IMG/VR virus record: IMGVR_UViG_3300046171_000193
Coordinates: 62,001 to 126,000 of that record
Source of the DNA: a virus
Length of the DNA stretch: 64,000 nt
Direction: 5' to 3' (one strand)
How positions within the stretch are numbered: position 1 is the first letter of the stretch; every line of letters begins with the position of its first letter. Positions 35,388 through 42,662 of the stretch are shown here, in pieces. A program made the translations under genes and the position numbers. The notes beneath the pieces are model-generated. The model was not told the origin of the DNA. It was given only the letters and a program-made list of their open reading frames with translations, and did no database searches.

Positions 35388-35976
35388 GGGTCTTTTCAAA
35401 CTCTGTAAGTGATTTAAATATTCGTGTTTTCTTTTTTATCTTTTGATTAGCAAAGCTATTAAGCTTCTTAATCGTTTCTTCTGTTGGATTAATTAATGCT
35501 GTTCGCGAACCAACCTTAAATGCAGCTTTAGCATCTGCAATAGTATAACCTACATACCATCCATTTTTAAAAACAATTCCCTGTTCTTGCACTGCTCTTT
35601 TAAACATTCCTGTACTTGGCTTTACAAAAGGATCTTGTTTTTCTATTCCAATAGAATAGTACATATAGTCAATAGTCATAATACCAGCATCACCAAATAC
35701 TTTCATAAGTCCTTGTAGCATAGATTCTGATTTTTGTTCAGTGGAACCAGCTTCATCCATAATTAATCCGACTTTATAACCTTTTAGTCTTAGATTTTTT
35801 ATAGCTTCTAAAGCTCCTTCAATAGGTTCTAACGATGCTCCTTGTGTAATAACATCTTTCCGTTCAAATGCTATATTAGTTTTAGGAAATGTTTTAGGCC
35901 AAATCACCTGGTTATTTTTATTTTCTACCTGACCAGGATTATAATCAGGTATTTCCATTGCTTTTAAATCAACCAT
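35380..35976 (-). CDS. GmhB-like HAD phosphatase with altered catalytic motif
   Basis: A 198-residue HAD-fold protein. KPSTGMFKRAVQEQ and YVGYTIADAKAAFKVG match the Lys and acidic motifs of GmhB (heptose-1,7-bisphosphate 7-phosphatase), and the island otherwise lacks that step. The nucleophile motif, normally DxD in a FLDRDG context, appears as IAFERKDVIT: the first Asp is Glu and the second Lys. The protein may therefore be inactive, regulatory or use a changed mechanism. It overlaps the upstream carbamoyltransferase-domain gene by eight bases. Confidence 0.6.
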   Translation of the reverse strand: MVDLKAMEIPDYNPGQVENKNNQVIWPKTFPKTNIAFERKDVITQGASLEPIEGALEAIKNLRLKGYKVGLIMDEAGSTEQKSESMLQGLMKVFGDAGIMTIDYMYYSIGIEKQDPFVKPSTGMFKRAVQEQGIVFKNGWYVGYTIADAKAAFKVGSRTALINPTEETIKKLNSFANQKIKKKTRIFKSLTEFEKTLK

Positions 35977-36856
35977 TATTTAAATACGCTAATACTGCGC
36001 CCTCCGCTGAACCTGTATCACTTGGATTTGGCGGAATGTATAAGTCATCCCAGGTTTTACCAACAAGCTTTGGCATTGATTTATTAAATGCCACTCCGCC
36101 ACTTATTACTAAATTTTTACTAGTTGTAATTTTTCTTGCATATCTTAATATGTAAGTTATACACTGTTCAAATATTCCTCTTGTTGCACTTGCTATCTCT
36201 TTATTGCCTTTACCCCACCACATTCCTCGTGCGCCACGATGAAAGTTCATTTTAAATTTAGGCATAGGTTCCCATTTTTTTATTATATCTATTTCAATAT
36301 GGGTTCTTAATAGAGAAAATGGTGTAAAAGAGTGTGACATCTCTTCAAACTTTGCTTCATCCTTTTGTGGCTTTAATCCTACACGATCGGTCATAGCAGA
36401 ATAAAATAATCCCAAGCTATGAGGATATTTTGATGACTTTAGCTTTTTAAGTTTACCGTTCTCTGCTTTCCATATCGTAGTACAATCAAATTCTCCTATA
36501 CTATCAAAGACAACTACTGTTGCATCTTCAAATCCGCTTTTATAAAAAGCGGCAGCATGAGACTCATGATGTCCAACATAAGTCCATTTACAGTCAATTT
36601 GTATATCACGTAAATAACGTTTAATATTATTTCTATGAAACGGTCTCTTTTGTCCGGCTAAAAATTGCCTAATAGCTTTAAGATACGGATTTTCATACCA
36701 TACTACTAAATCAGGTTCGCCTTCTTGTTTAGCATCTCTAACTGCTTTAAGTGTATGCTTACGTCCTTTACCAGATATAACTCTAATAAGTTCTTTATCT
36801 TTAAATATGGCAATTGCCCAGTCATGGCCATTCTTTGACATACCCCATATTATCAT
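35969..36856 (-). CDS. Stand-alone carbamoyltransferase N-terminal domain
   Basis: A 295-residue protein homologous only to the N-terminal Kae1-like half of NodU/CmcH carbamoyltransferases: GHHESHAAAFYKSGF, VVVFDSIGEFD, then NLVISGGVAFNKSMP and PPNPSDTGSAEGAVL. The C-terminal domain seen in the 610-residue protein at 30557 is absent and there is no remnant downstream, where the next frame is the GmhB-like gene. It may form a two-subunit enzyme with another protein or be a distinct family member. It overlaps the cupin gene by four bases in a compact leftward operon. Confidence 0.78.
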   Translation of the reverse strand: MIIWGMSKNGHDWAIAIFKDKELIRVISGKGRKHTLKAVRDAKQEGEPDLVVWYENPYLKAIRQFLAGQKRPFHRNNIKRYLRDIQIDCKWTYVGHHESHAAAFYKSGFEDATVVVFDSIGEFDCTTIWKAENGKLKKLKSSKYPHSLGLFYSAMTDRVGLKPQKDEAKFEEMSHSFTPFSLLRTHIEIDIIKKWEPMPKFKMNFHRGARGMWWGKGNKEIASATRGIFEQCITYILRYARKITTSKNLVISGGVAFNKSMPKLVGKTWDDLYIPPNPSDTGSAEGAVLAYLNNG

Positions 36857-37212
36857 TTTTGACTATTGCCTTTTGCAACTCTATAATTATCTTCTACGGA
36901 ATCTGGAGTAGAAACTTCTATAATAGTTCCTTTTTGCACGCATATGAGTTGATGCGGTATCAAAGGTTTAATTCTTCTGCTATCTCCAGCCGTTAATCTT
37001 TCTTTTTTTACAGTAGCGTCTAAAGTTTCTATTGTGAGTAAATCAAACACTCCTTCAAGAACAAACCATGATTCATCTTTTTCTGCATGGAAATGCATTG
37101 AAAATCTTGATCCTTCATTAAATGCTAATAATTTTCCACAATACTTATCATTAGTAGCAAAGATATTTTCATGGCCCCAACCTTTTTCGACAAAGCCTTC
37201 AAGTTGTGTCAT
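36853..37212 (-). CDS. Cupin-fold sugar isomerase-like protein
   Basis: About 119 residues from the ATG at 37212, which has a strong AAAGGA site; a TTG at 37227 would add five residues. It is a single-domain cupin with VEKGWGHENIF near the start, the metal-binding motif HFHAEKDE and a second His in LIPHQLI, similar to the cupin half of type II mannose-6-phosphate isomerases. It overlaps the adenylyltransferase gene before it and the carbamoyltransferase-domain gene after it. A role in sugar isomerisation or in sensing nucleotide sugars is inferred from context. Confidence 0.72.
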   Translation of the reverse strand: MTQLEGFVEKGWGHENIFATNDKYCGKLLAFNEGSRFSMHFHAEKDESWFVLEGVFDLLTIETLDATVKKERLTAGDSRRIKPLIPHQLICVQKGTIIEVSTPDSVEDNYRVAKGNSQK

Positions 37213-37597
37213 TGCGAATCCTTTCAATAAATTTAGTAGTAGAATACCCTATTGTATATGGTATAATTTTTATCCTAGCTAAATCGTTACCTATAACATT
37301 ATCTGGAACATAATCACCACCTTTGGTAATTATGTCTGGTCTTATATATTTAATTAATTCATATGGGTTTGGCTCATCAAAAATATAAACACGATCAACA
37401 AAGCTTAAACATTCTAATGCAAACTTTCTGTCTTCTTCTTTATTTATTGGCCTATCTGAACCTTTTAGTTTACGTACACTACTGTCTGAGTTGATACCGA
37501 CAATAAGTCTTTCTCCCCAAAAGGCAGATTCTTTTAAATAATCTAAGTGACCTCGATGTAAAATGTCGAAGCATCCATTTGTAAATACTGTTTTCAT
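37199..37597 (-). CDS. hldE2: D-glycero-beta-D-manno-heptose-1-phosphate adenylyltransferase (HldE2-type)
   Basis: A 132-residue nucleotidyltransferase like the C-terminal half of HldE: FTNGCFDILHRGHLDYL contains the HxGH-type site (His14-Arg-Gly-His17), followed by VGINSDSSVRKLKG, RPI and ITKGGDYV. It makes ADP-D-glycero-beta-D-manno-heptose. The kinase half is a separate gene 3 kb away. Its ATG overlaps the stop of the oxygenase gene. The length matches the stand-alone RfaE2 domain. Confidence 0.9.
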   Translation of the reverse strand: MKTVFTNGCFDILHRGHLDYLKESAFWGERLIVGINSDSSVRKLKGSDRPINKEEDRKFALECLSFVDRVYIFDEPNPYELIKYIRPDIITKGGDYVPDNVIGNDLARIKIIPYTIGYSTTKFIERIRNDTT

Positions 37598-38178
37598 TAA
37601 AAATATATATTAGCTGATAAGCATTTCCTAATATTTTCGGTTTTATTTTTAAACACGCCGTGTTCTAACCAACTTGGAAATAATAATAGCTTCCTTTCTT
37701 GTGGAGATATTCTTACCATATTTGGTAAATGCGATGTATTAGCTGCATACTTTTGTTGTCCAGGGTTAGAAAAATAGAAATCTCCATCTTGCCCATTACT
37801 AGCAATGTAATAAGCTACCGATATGCTTGCTGAACCATGTGAATGCTGCTGAGCATAGTCACCCTTTTCATATTTTGTTATCCAAGAAGTTCTTGAAAAG
37901 TCTCCAATATATCCTCCAATGTTTTTAGAATATTCTTGTATATGCTTTATAAGCTCATCATTAAATTCTGATAAGTCAAATTGTGATATAACATCGGATT
38001 GAAAATTTGCAGTTCCGTCGGCGGATATATTCATTTTATGTGCTTCTGAAGAATGTTCAACCGGATAATCCCATTGAACATTTTCTAATTTATCCATAGT
38101 TGTATTATGAACAGCTTCAGTAATTTCACCTTCATATACATTAATTGGAAAAATTTGTATTGTGTTTCCAGTTATCAT
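37597..38178 (-). CDS. 2OG-Fe(II) oxygenase-like protein (PF13759 type)
   Basis: About 193 residues from ATG 38178 (MITGNTIQIFPINVYEG); the frame is also open from an ATG at 38196, but that lies at the predicted -10 element. QQHSHGSASISVAYYI and LLLFPSWLEHGVFKN are the two iron-ligand regions of the phage-common 2OG-Fe(II) oxygenase family. These small oxygenases hydroxylate unknown substrates. It is the first gene of the leftward sugar operon and overlaps the adenylyltransferase gene by one base. Confidence 0.75.
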   Translation of the reverse strand: MITGNTIQIFPINVYEGEITEAVHNTTMDKLENVQWDYPVEHSSEAHKMNISADGTANFQSDVISQFDLSEFNDELIKHIQEYSKNIGGYIGDFSRTSWITKYEKGDYAQQHSHGSASISVAYYIASNGQDGDFYFSNPGQQKYAANTSHLPNMVRISPQERKLLLFPSWLEHGVFKNKTENIRKCLSANIYF

Positions 38179-38184
38179 TGTTCT

Positions 38185-38213
38185 ATTATAACACACTTCC
38201 TAGTAATTGTAAA
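38185..38213 (-). promoter_or_regulatory. Sigma70-like promoter of the leftward sugar operon
   Basis: On the minus strand: TTTACA (38213-38208), 17-base spacer, TATAAT (38190-38185) preceded by TGT, an extended -10. Only six bases separate the -10 from the ATG at 38178, so the transcript may start at or next to the start codon. Confidence 0.65.
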
Positions 38214-38215
38214 CG

Positions 38216-38223
38216 TATAAATA
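38216..38223 (+). promoter_or_regulatory. T4-type late promoter (TATAAATA)
   Basis: Exact consensus 27 bases before the gp13 ATG. It lies back to back with the leftward sugar-operon promoter. Confidence 0.82.
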
Positions 38224-38250
38224 GATAAAAGTTTTTGAAAAGGAACGAAT

Positions 38251-39006
38251 ATGGCAGCACCAACATCAAGGCAAGGATTGATCGACTATTGTCTTCGTAG
38301 ACTCGGTGATCCTGTATTAGAGATCAATGTAGATGACGATCAACTTGAAGAGAGAGTTGATGATGCATTACAGATGTATCAAGAGTTTCACTCTGACGCT
38401 ACGATTAAAACATACCTAAAGCATCAGGTTACACAAACTGATGTTGATAATGGTTATATTCCTATTTCTTCTAATATTATATATGTATCTCGCTTATTAC
38501 CGATCAATTCTTCATTCGGCTCTTCTCGTAACTTCTTTGATATAAAATATCAGTTGATGTTAAATGATATTGCTGATATGCAAAACTTTGCCGGTGACTT
38601 GGCTTACTATGAGCAATTGCAACAATATCTATCGTTATTAGATATGAAGCTAAATGGGCATCCGCAAGTAGAATTTGCTAGACGACAAGATAGGCTTTAT
38701 ATACATGGTTCGTTTGCTGAAAAAGAAATAAAGGTAGGAGATTTTGTAGTTGCAGAGATATATCAAATAATAGATCCAGATACTCATACAAGTGTATATG
38801 ATGATATGTGGTTAAAAGAATATTCTACTCAGCTAATAAAACAACAATGGGGCGCAAACCTAATTAAGTTCGAAGGAATGCAATTACCTGGAGGCGTTAC
38901 ACTAAACGGTAGACAGTTATACGACGATGCTTTACAAGAAATTGATAGGCTTCGCGAACGCATACGTTTAGAACATGAACTTCCACCTAACTTTTTTGTA
39001 GGTTAA
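38251..39006 (+). CDS. 13: Neck protein gp13
   Basis: A 251-residue homologue of T4 gp13, which with gp14 joins the filled head to the tail. The N-terminal helix (RQGLIDYCLRRLGDPVLEI), the YISRLLP-like strand (YVSRLLPINSS) and the C-terminal RLRERIRLEHELPPNFF are diagnostic of the marine gp13 group. It starts behind AAAGGAACG and its own late promoter. gp14 follows one base after the stop, as in other T4-like phages. Confidence 0.9.
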   Translation: MAAPTSRQGLIDYCLRRLGDPVLEINVDDDQLEERVDDALQMYQEFHSDATIKTYLKHQVTQTDVDNGYIPISSNIIYVSRLLPINSSFGSSRNFFDIKYQLMLNDIADMQNFAGDLAYYEQLQQYLSLLDMKLNGHPQVEFARRQDRLYIHGSFAEKEIKVGDFVVAEIYQIIDPDTHTSVYDDMWLKEYSTQLIKQQWGANLIKFEGMQLPGGVTLNGRQLYDDALQEIDRLRERIRLEHELPPNFFVG

Positions 39007-39007
39007 C

Positions 39008-39880
39008 ATGGCACGAAATATTTATTTCTCAGATGCAATTAGATCTGAACAGAAGCTCTATGAAAATATAATCATAGAATCTCTAAAGATGTATGGACAA
39101 GATGTCTATTATCTACCGCGTACTGTTGTAAATGAGAATAGAATATTAGGCGAAGACGTATCGTCAAAATTTAGTAACTCTTATAAGATTGAGATGTACA
39201 TTGAAAACACAGAAGGATTCGACGGTGAAGGAGACTTATTCACTAAGTTCGGAGTTGAGATACGGGATGAAGCTACTTTTATCGTGTCTCGAAGACGTTG
39301 GAATACTACGGTTGGCAAAGTTGATAACCAAATAGAAGGTGAAAGACCGAGAGAAGGAGATCTCATATTCCTTCCACTTTCTAAATCAATGTTTGAAGTT
39401 ATGCATGTAGAACACGAGCAACCATTTTATCAGTTAGCAAATCTACCTACATTTAAAATGCGTTGTCAACTATTTGAATATTCTGGTGAAGATCTTGATA
39501 CGGATCTTACCACCATAGATACTATAGAACAAACAAATGCATACGAATTTGATATGGTATTAAGCGGTGTGAGTGGAGATTTCCAAATAGGCGAGAGAGT
39601 AACACAAACTCTTGTTGATGGAACTGTATTAGGTGCAGAGGTTTCTGAATGGGTATCTAGTGCAAATTCGCTTTCAGTTATTCATTTAGGCGGAAGTGAC
39701 GGAAAATTCCATCTGCCAACTACCGGAAAACTTATTACTGGTCAAGAATCAAATGCAACTGGAACTGTATCATCGTTTACGGAAGATAATCAAATGCATG
39801 CCAATGAACAAAATGATGATTTTGAAGGTTTAGATTTTATTGACTTTAGTGAGACAAATCCATTTGGGGATCCTGGATAA
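39008..39880 (+). CDS. 14: Neck protein gp14
   Basis: A 290-residue homologue of T4 gp14, partner of gp13 in the neck. It opens with YFSDAIRSEQKLYENIIIE; VYYLPRTVVNE and FIVSRRRWN are typical of the family. The C-terminal segment is acidic and ends NPFGDPG. It overlaps the gp15 start by one base (TAATG). Confidence 0.9.
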   Translation: MARNIYFSDAIRSEQKLYENIIIESLKMYGQDVYYLPRTVVNENRILGEDVSSKFSNSYKIEMYIENTEGFDGEGDLFTKFGVEIRDEATFIVSRRRWNTTVGKVDNQIEGERPREGDLIFLPLSKSMFEVMHVEHEQPFYQLANLPTFKMRCQLFEYSGEDLDTDLTTIDTIEQTNAYEFDMVLSGVSGDFQIGERVTQTLVDGTVLGAEVSEWVSSANSLSVIHLGGSDGKFHLPTTGKLITGQESNATGTVSSFTEDNQMHANEQNDDFEGLDFIDFSETNPFGDPG

Positions 39881-40665
39881 TGTTTGGAAATTATTTTTAT
39901 CATCAAAGAATAAGAAAAGCAGTAGCTACTTTTGGTGCTATGTTTAACGACATATACGTTTTGCGTAAAGACGCTAGCGGTGGTATTATTAACACACAAA
40001 AAGTACCTTTATCTTACGGACCTAGGTCTAAGTTTCTCGATAGAATCAGAGAAGTACCTGATCTAGAAGAACGCAGAGTAGCGATAAAGCTTCCTCGTAT
40101 GTCATTTGAGATTATGAATATTTCTTATGATCCTGCAAGACAGTTGCCAAAAGCTAACGTTACTGCACGTGCCCCCGTGGCCGGTACAGTTTTATCTCGT
40201 AGTAAGATAGAAGTTGGCGTTCCATATATGATTAGCTTTCAACTGAGCGTTTTTGCAAAAATGCAAGACGACGCTTTGCAGGTGGTTGAACAAGTTATAC
40301 CATATTTTAATCCACAATATACTTTAAGCATTAAACCTTTTGACGATATTGATACTATAAAAGAAGACGTACCAATTATTTTGACTGGCGTTACAATGAA
40401 TGATGACTATGAAGGTGAGGTTGCTTCACGTAGAACAATAGTATATACCATGGACTTTGATATGCATATTACGTTTCACGGACCGGTTACATCTAGTGGT
40501 ATTATACGTACAGCTATTACTGATATTCTCGATATTAATGCCGGGCTTAATGATTCAGACGTTCCATTAGAAAGAATAACAGTGACACCTAATCCAGGCA
40601 GTGCTAGCCCAGACAGTGACTTTGGATTTACAACAAATATATTAGGAATTGACAGTGCGTTATGA
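39880..40665 (+). CDS. 15: Tail sheath stabiliser / tail terminator gp15
   Basis: A 261-residue homologue of T4 gp15, the hexameric ring that caps the completed tail and docks to the neck. YFYHQRIRKAVATFG and KLPRMSFEIMNISYDPARQL are characteristic. The ordered run gp13-gp14-gp15-gp16-gp17 is intact. It overlaps the small terminase gene by four bases. Confidence 0.9.
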   Translation: MFGNYFYHQRIRKAVATFGAMFNDIYVLRKDASGGIINTQKVPLSYGPRSKFLDRIREVPDLEERRVAIKLPRMSFEIMNISYDPARQLPKANVTARAPVAGTVLSRSKIEVGVPYMISFQLSVFAKMQDDALQVVEQVIPYFNPQYTLSIKPFDDIDTIKEDVPIILTGVTMNDDYEGEVASRRTIVYTMDFDMHITFHGPVTSSGIIRTAITDILDINAGLNDSDVPLERITVTPNPGSASPDSDFGFTTNILGIDSAL

Positions 40666-41000
40666 TGGATTCAAACACAGCTAATAATGACTTTGAGTAT
40701 GCTCGACAGATATATCATGATCTGTTAGCAAAAGGATCTGAGTCAATGGAAGAGATGATGGAGGTTGCAAGAGCAACTGAACATCCTCGTGCCTTTGAAG
40801 TTTTATCTAATATGATGAAAAACATATCAGATATTAATGGCAATCTTATGGATATGCATAAGAAGAAAAAAGACTTTGAACAAAAAGAACAGAAAGCTTT
40901 GCCTCAAGGGCAGACTACAAATAATGTTTTTGTTGGATCTACTTCAGATTTACAACGTATGCTACAAGATGAAATGATTGATGTTACTCCAAAAGAATGA
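40662..41000 (+). CDS. 16: Small terminase subunit gp16
   Basis: A 112-residue protein. Residues ~10-80 are a helical hairpin-like coiled coil (DFEYARQIYHDLLAKG, PRAFEVLSNMMKNI) as in T4 gp16, which recognises concatemeric DNA and stimulates gp17. It is shorter than T4 gp16 (164 residues) because the C-terminal region is reduced, as usual in marine relatives. It overlaps the gp17 start by about 20 bases. Confidence 0.85.
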   Translation: MMDSNTANNDFEYARQIYHDLLAKGSESMEEMMEVARATEHPRAFEVLSNMMKNISDINGNLMDMHKKKKDFEQKEQKALPQGQTTNNVFVGSTSDLQRMLQDEMIDVTPKE

Positions 41001-42582
41001 CACATACTTAGGTAATCCTAATATAAAACGAGACGGAATAGTTACTCAATGGACAAACGAAGAAGTTCTTGAGTATGCTCGTTGTATGAAAGATCCGTCA
41101 CACTTCGCCACAACTTATTGTAAGATTATATCCCTTGATGAGGGATTAGTTCCTTTTGAATTATATGCTTACCAAGAAAAAATGTTTAAAGCGTTTGATG
41201 CAAATCGCTTTAATATAGTATTAGCATGCCGACAGTCTGGTAAATCTATATCTTCAGTGGCATATCTATTATGGTACGCTTTATTTCATACAGAAAAAAC
41301 TATTGCTGTTATGGCAAACAAAGGTGCTACAGCTCGCGAGATGCTGGGTCGTATTACTCTTATGCTAGAAAATTTACCTTTTTTCTTACAGCCCGGTTGT
41401 AAGGCTTTGAATAAGGGTTCAATCGAGTTTTCAAATAATTCCCGTATCGTTGCAGCGGCAACGTCAGGCTCCTCGATTCGAGGTATGTCTGTGTCGTTAT
41501 TGTATTTAGACGAGTTTGCGTTTGTGGAAAATGCTGCTGAGTTTTATACGTCGACATATCCGGTTATCTCATCTGGTACAAATACTAAAATCATTATTAC
41601 ATCTACTGCTAATGGTATTGGTAACGTATTTCATAAAATCTGGGAAGGTGCTGCGCAAGGAATAAATGAGTTTAAACCTTTTCGCGTTGACTGGTGGGAC
41701 GTACCTGGACGTGACGAGAACTGGAAAAACCAGACAATAGCAAATACGTCTCAGCTACAATTTGACCAAGAGTTTGGAAATACATTTTTTGGTACCGGAG
41801 ATACATTAGTTAACGCCGAAACATTACTAAAGCTTCGAGCAAAAAATCCTCTGCGCTATCTTGAAGGCGGTGACCTTAAGATCTACGAAGAAACACAAAA
41901 AGATAACGAGTACGTTATGTTAGTTGACGTATCGAAAGGAAGAGGACAGGATTATTCTACATTTAATTTAATCGATATAAGCTCTAGACCTTTTAAACAG
42001 GTTGCCGTTTATCGCAACAATCTTATCTCTCCATTACTCTTCCCTAATATTATATATAAGTGGGCGAATTCCTATAACAAAGCATATGTCGTAATTGAGT
42101 CAAATGATCAAGGTTCTCTTGTGACAAATGGTCTCTATCATGATCTAGAATATGAGAATATGCATGTTGAGTCTGCCATTAAAGCAAATGCTCTTGGAAT
42201 TGAAATGACTCGTAAAGTTAAAAGGCTTGGCTGCTCATCATTTAAAGATATAATAGAAAATAACAAACTAGACATATGCGATGATGATACTATTTTAGAA
42301 ATATCTACATTTGTAGCAAAAGGAGTATCATACGAAGCTTCTCCTGGAAATCATGACGATTTAGTGATGAATCTAGTAATGCTAGGTTATTTTATGTCAA
42401 CACAATATTTTAGCGATATGACTGATATTAATCTAAAAGAAATAATGTTTAAACAAAAGATGAAAGAAATAGAAGATGATCTCCCTCCATTTGGATTTAT
42501 TGATGATGGACTACCTGCTCACCCAACAGAAGAAGAAATTGAAGGAAGGCAGTGGGCTATAGAATATATGCCAGATATTTAA
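40981..42582 (+). CDS. 17: Large terminase subunit gp17 (packaging ATPase and nuclease)
   Basis: A 533-residue DNA-packaging motor from ATG 40981. The ATPase domain has Walker A CRQSGKS (residues 83-89) and Walker B LYLDEFA (Asp177-Glu178). The RNase H-like nuclease domain has Asp316 in LVDVSKGRGQD and Asp459-Asp460 in NHDDLVMN. All catalytic groups are present, and length is close to marine homologues though shorter than T4 gp17 (610). It drives headful packaging through the gp20 portal. Confidence 0.95.
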   Translation: MLLQKNDTYLGNPNIKRDGIVTQWTNEEVLEYARCMKDPSHFATTYCKIISLDEGLVPFELYAYQEKMFKAFDANRFNIVLACRQSGKSISSVAYLLWYALFHTEKTIAVMANKGATAREMLGRITLMLENLPFFLQPGCKALNKGSIEFSNNSRIVAAATSGSSIRGMSVSLLYLDEFAFVENAAEFYTSTYPVISSGTNTKIIITSTANGIGNVFHKIWEGAAQGINEFKPFRVDWWDVPGRDENWKNQTIANTSQLQFDQEFGNTFFGTGDTLVNAETLLKLRAKNPLRYLEGGDLKIYEETQKDNEYVMLVDVSKGRGQDYSTFNLIDISSRPFKQVAVYRNNLISPLLFPNIIYKWANSYNKAYVVIESNDQGSLVTNGLYHDLEYENMHVESAIKANALGIEMTRKVKRLGCSSFKDIIENNKLDICDDDTILEISTFVAKGVSYEASPGNHDDLVMNLVMLGYFMSTQYFSDMTDINLKEIMFKQKMKEIEDDLPPFGFIDDGLPAHPTEEEIEGRQWAIEYMPDI

Positions 42583-42586
42583 ATAT

Positions 42587-42594
42587 TATAAATA
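42587..42594 (+). promoter_or_regulatory. T4-type late promoter (TATAAATA)
   Basis: Exact consensus immediately after the gp17 stop, 68 bases before the gp18 start. The long leader includes GAGAGGAC just before the ATG. Confidence 0.8.
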
Positions 42595-42662
42595 AGACTG
42601 AGTGAAAAAGAATTCGTATTATGAACCCGCATATAATTTAAATTTTCGAGAGGACAGAAATT

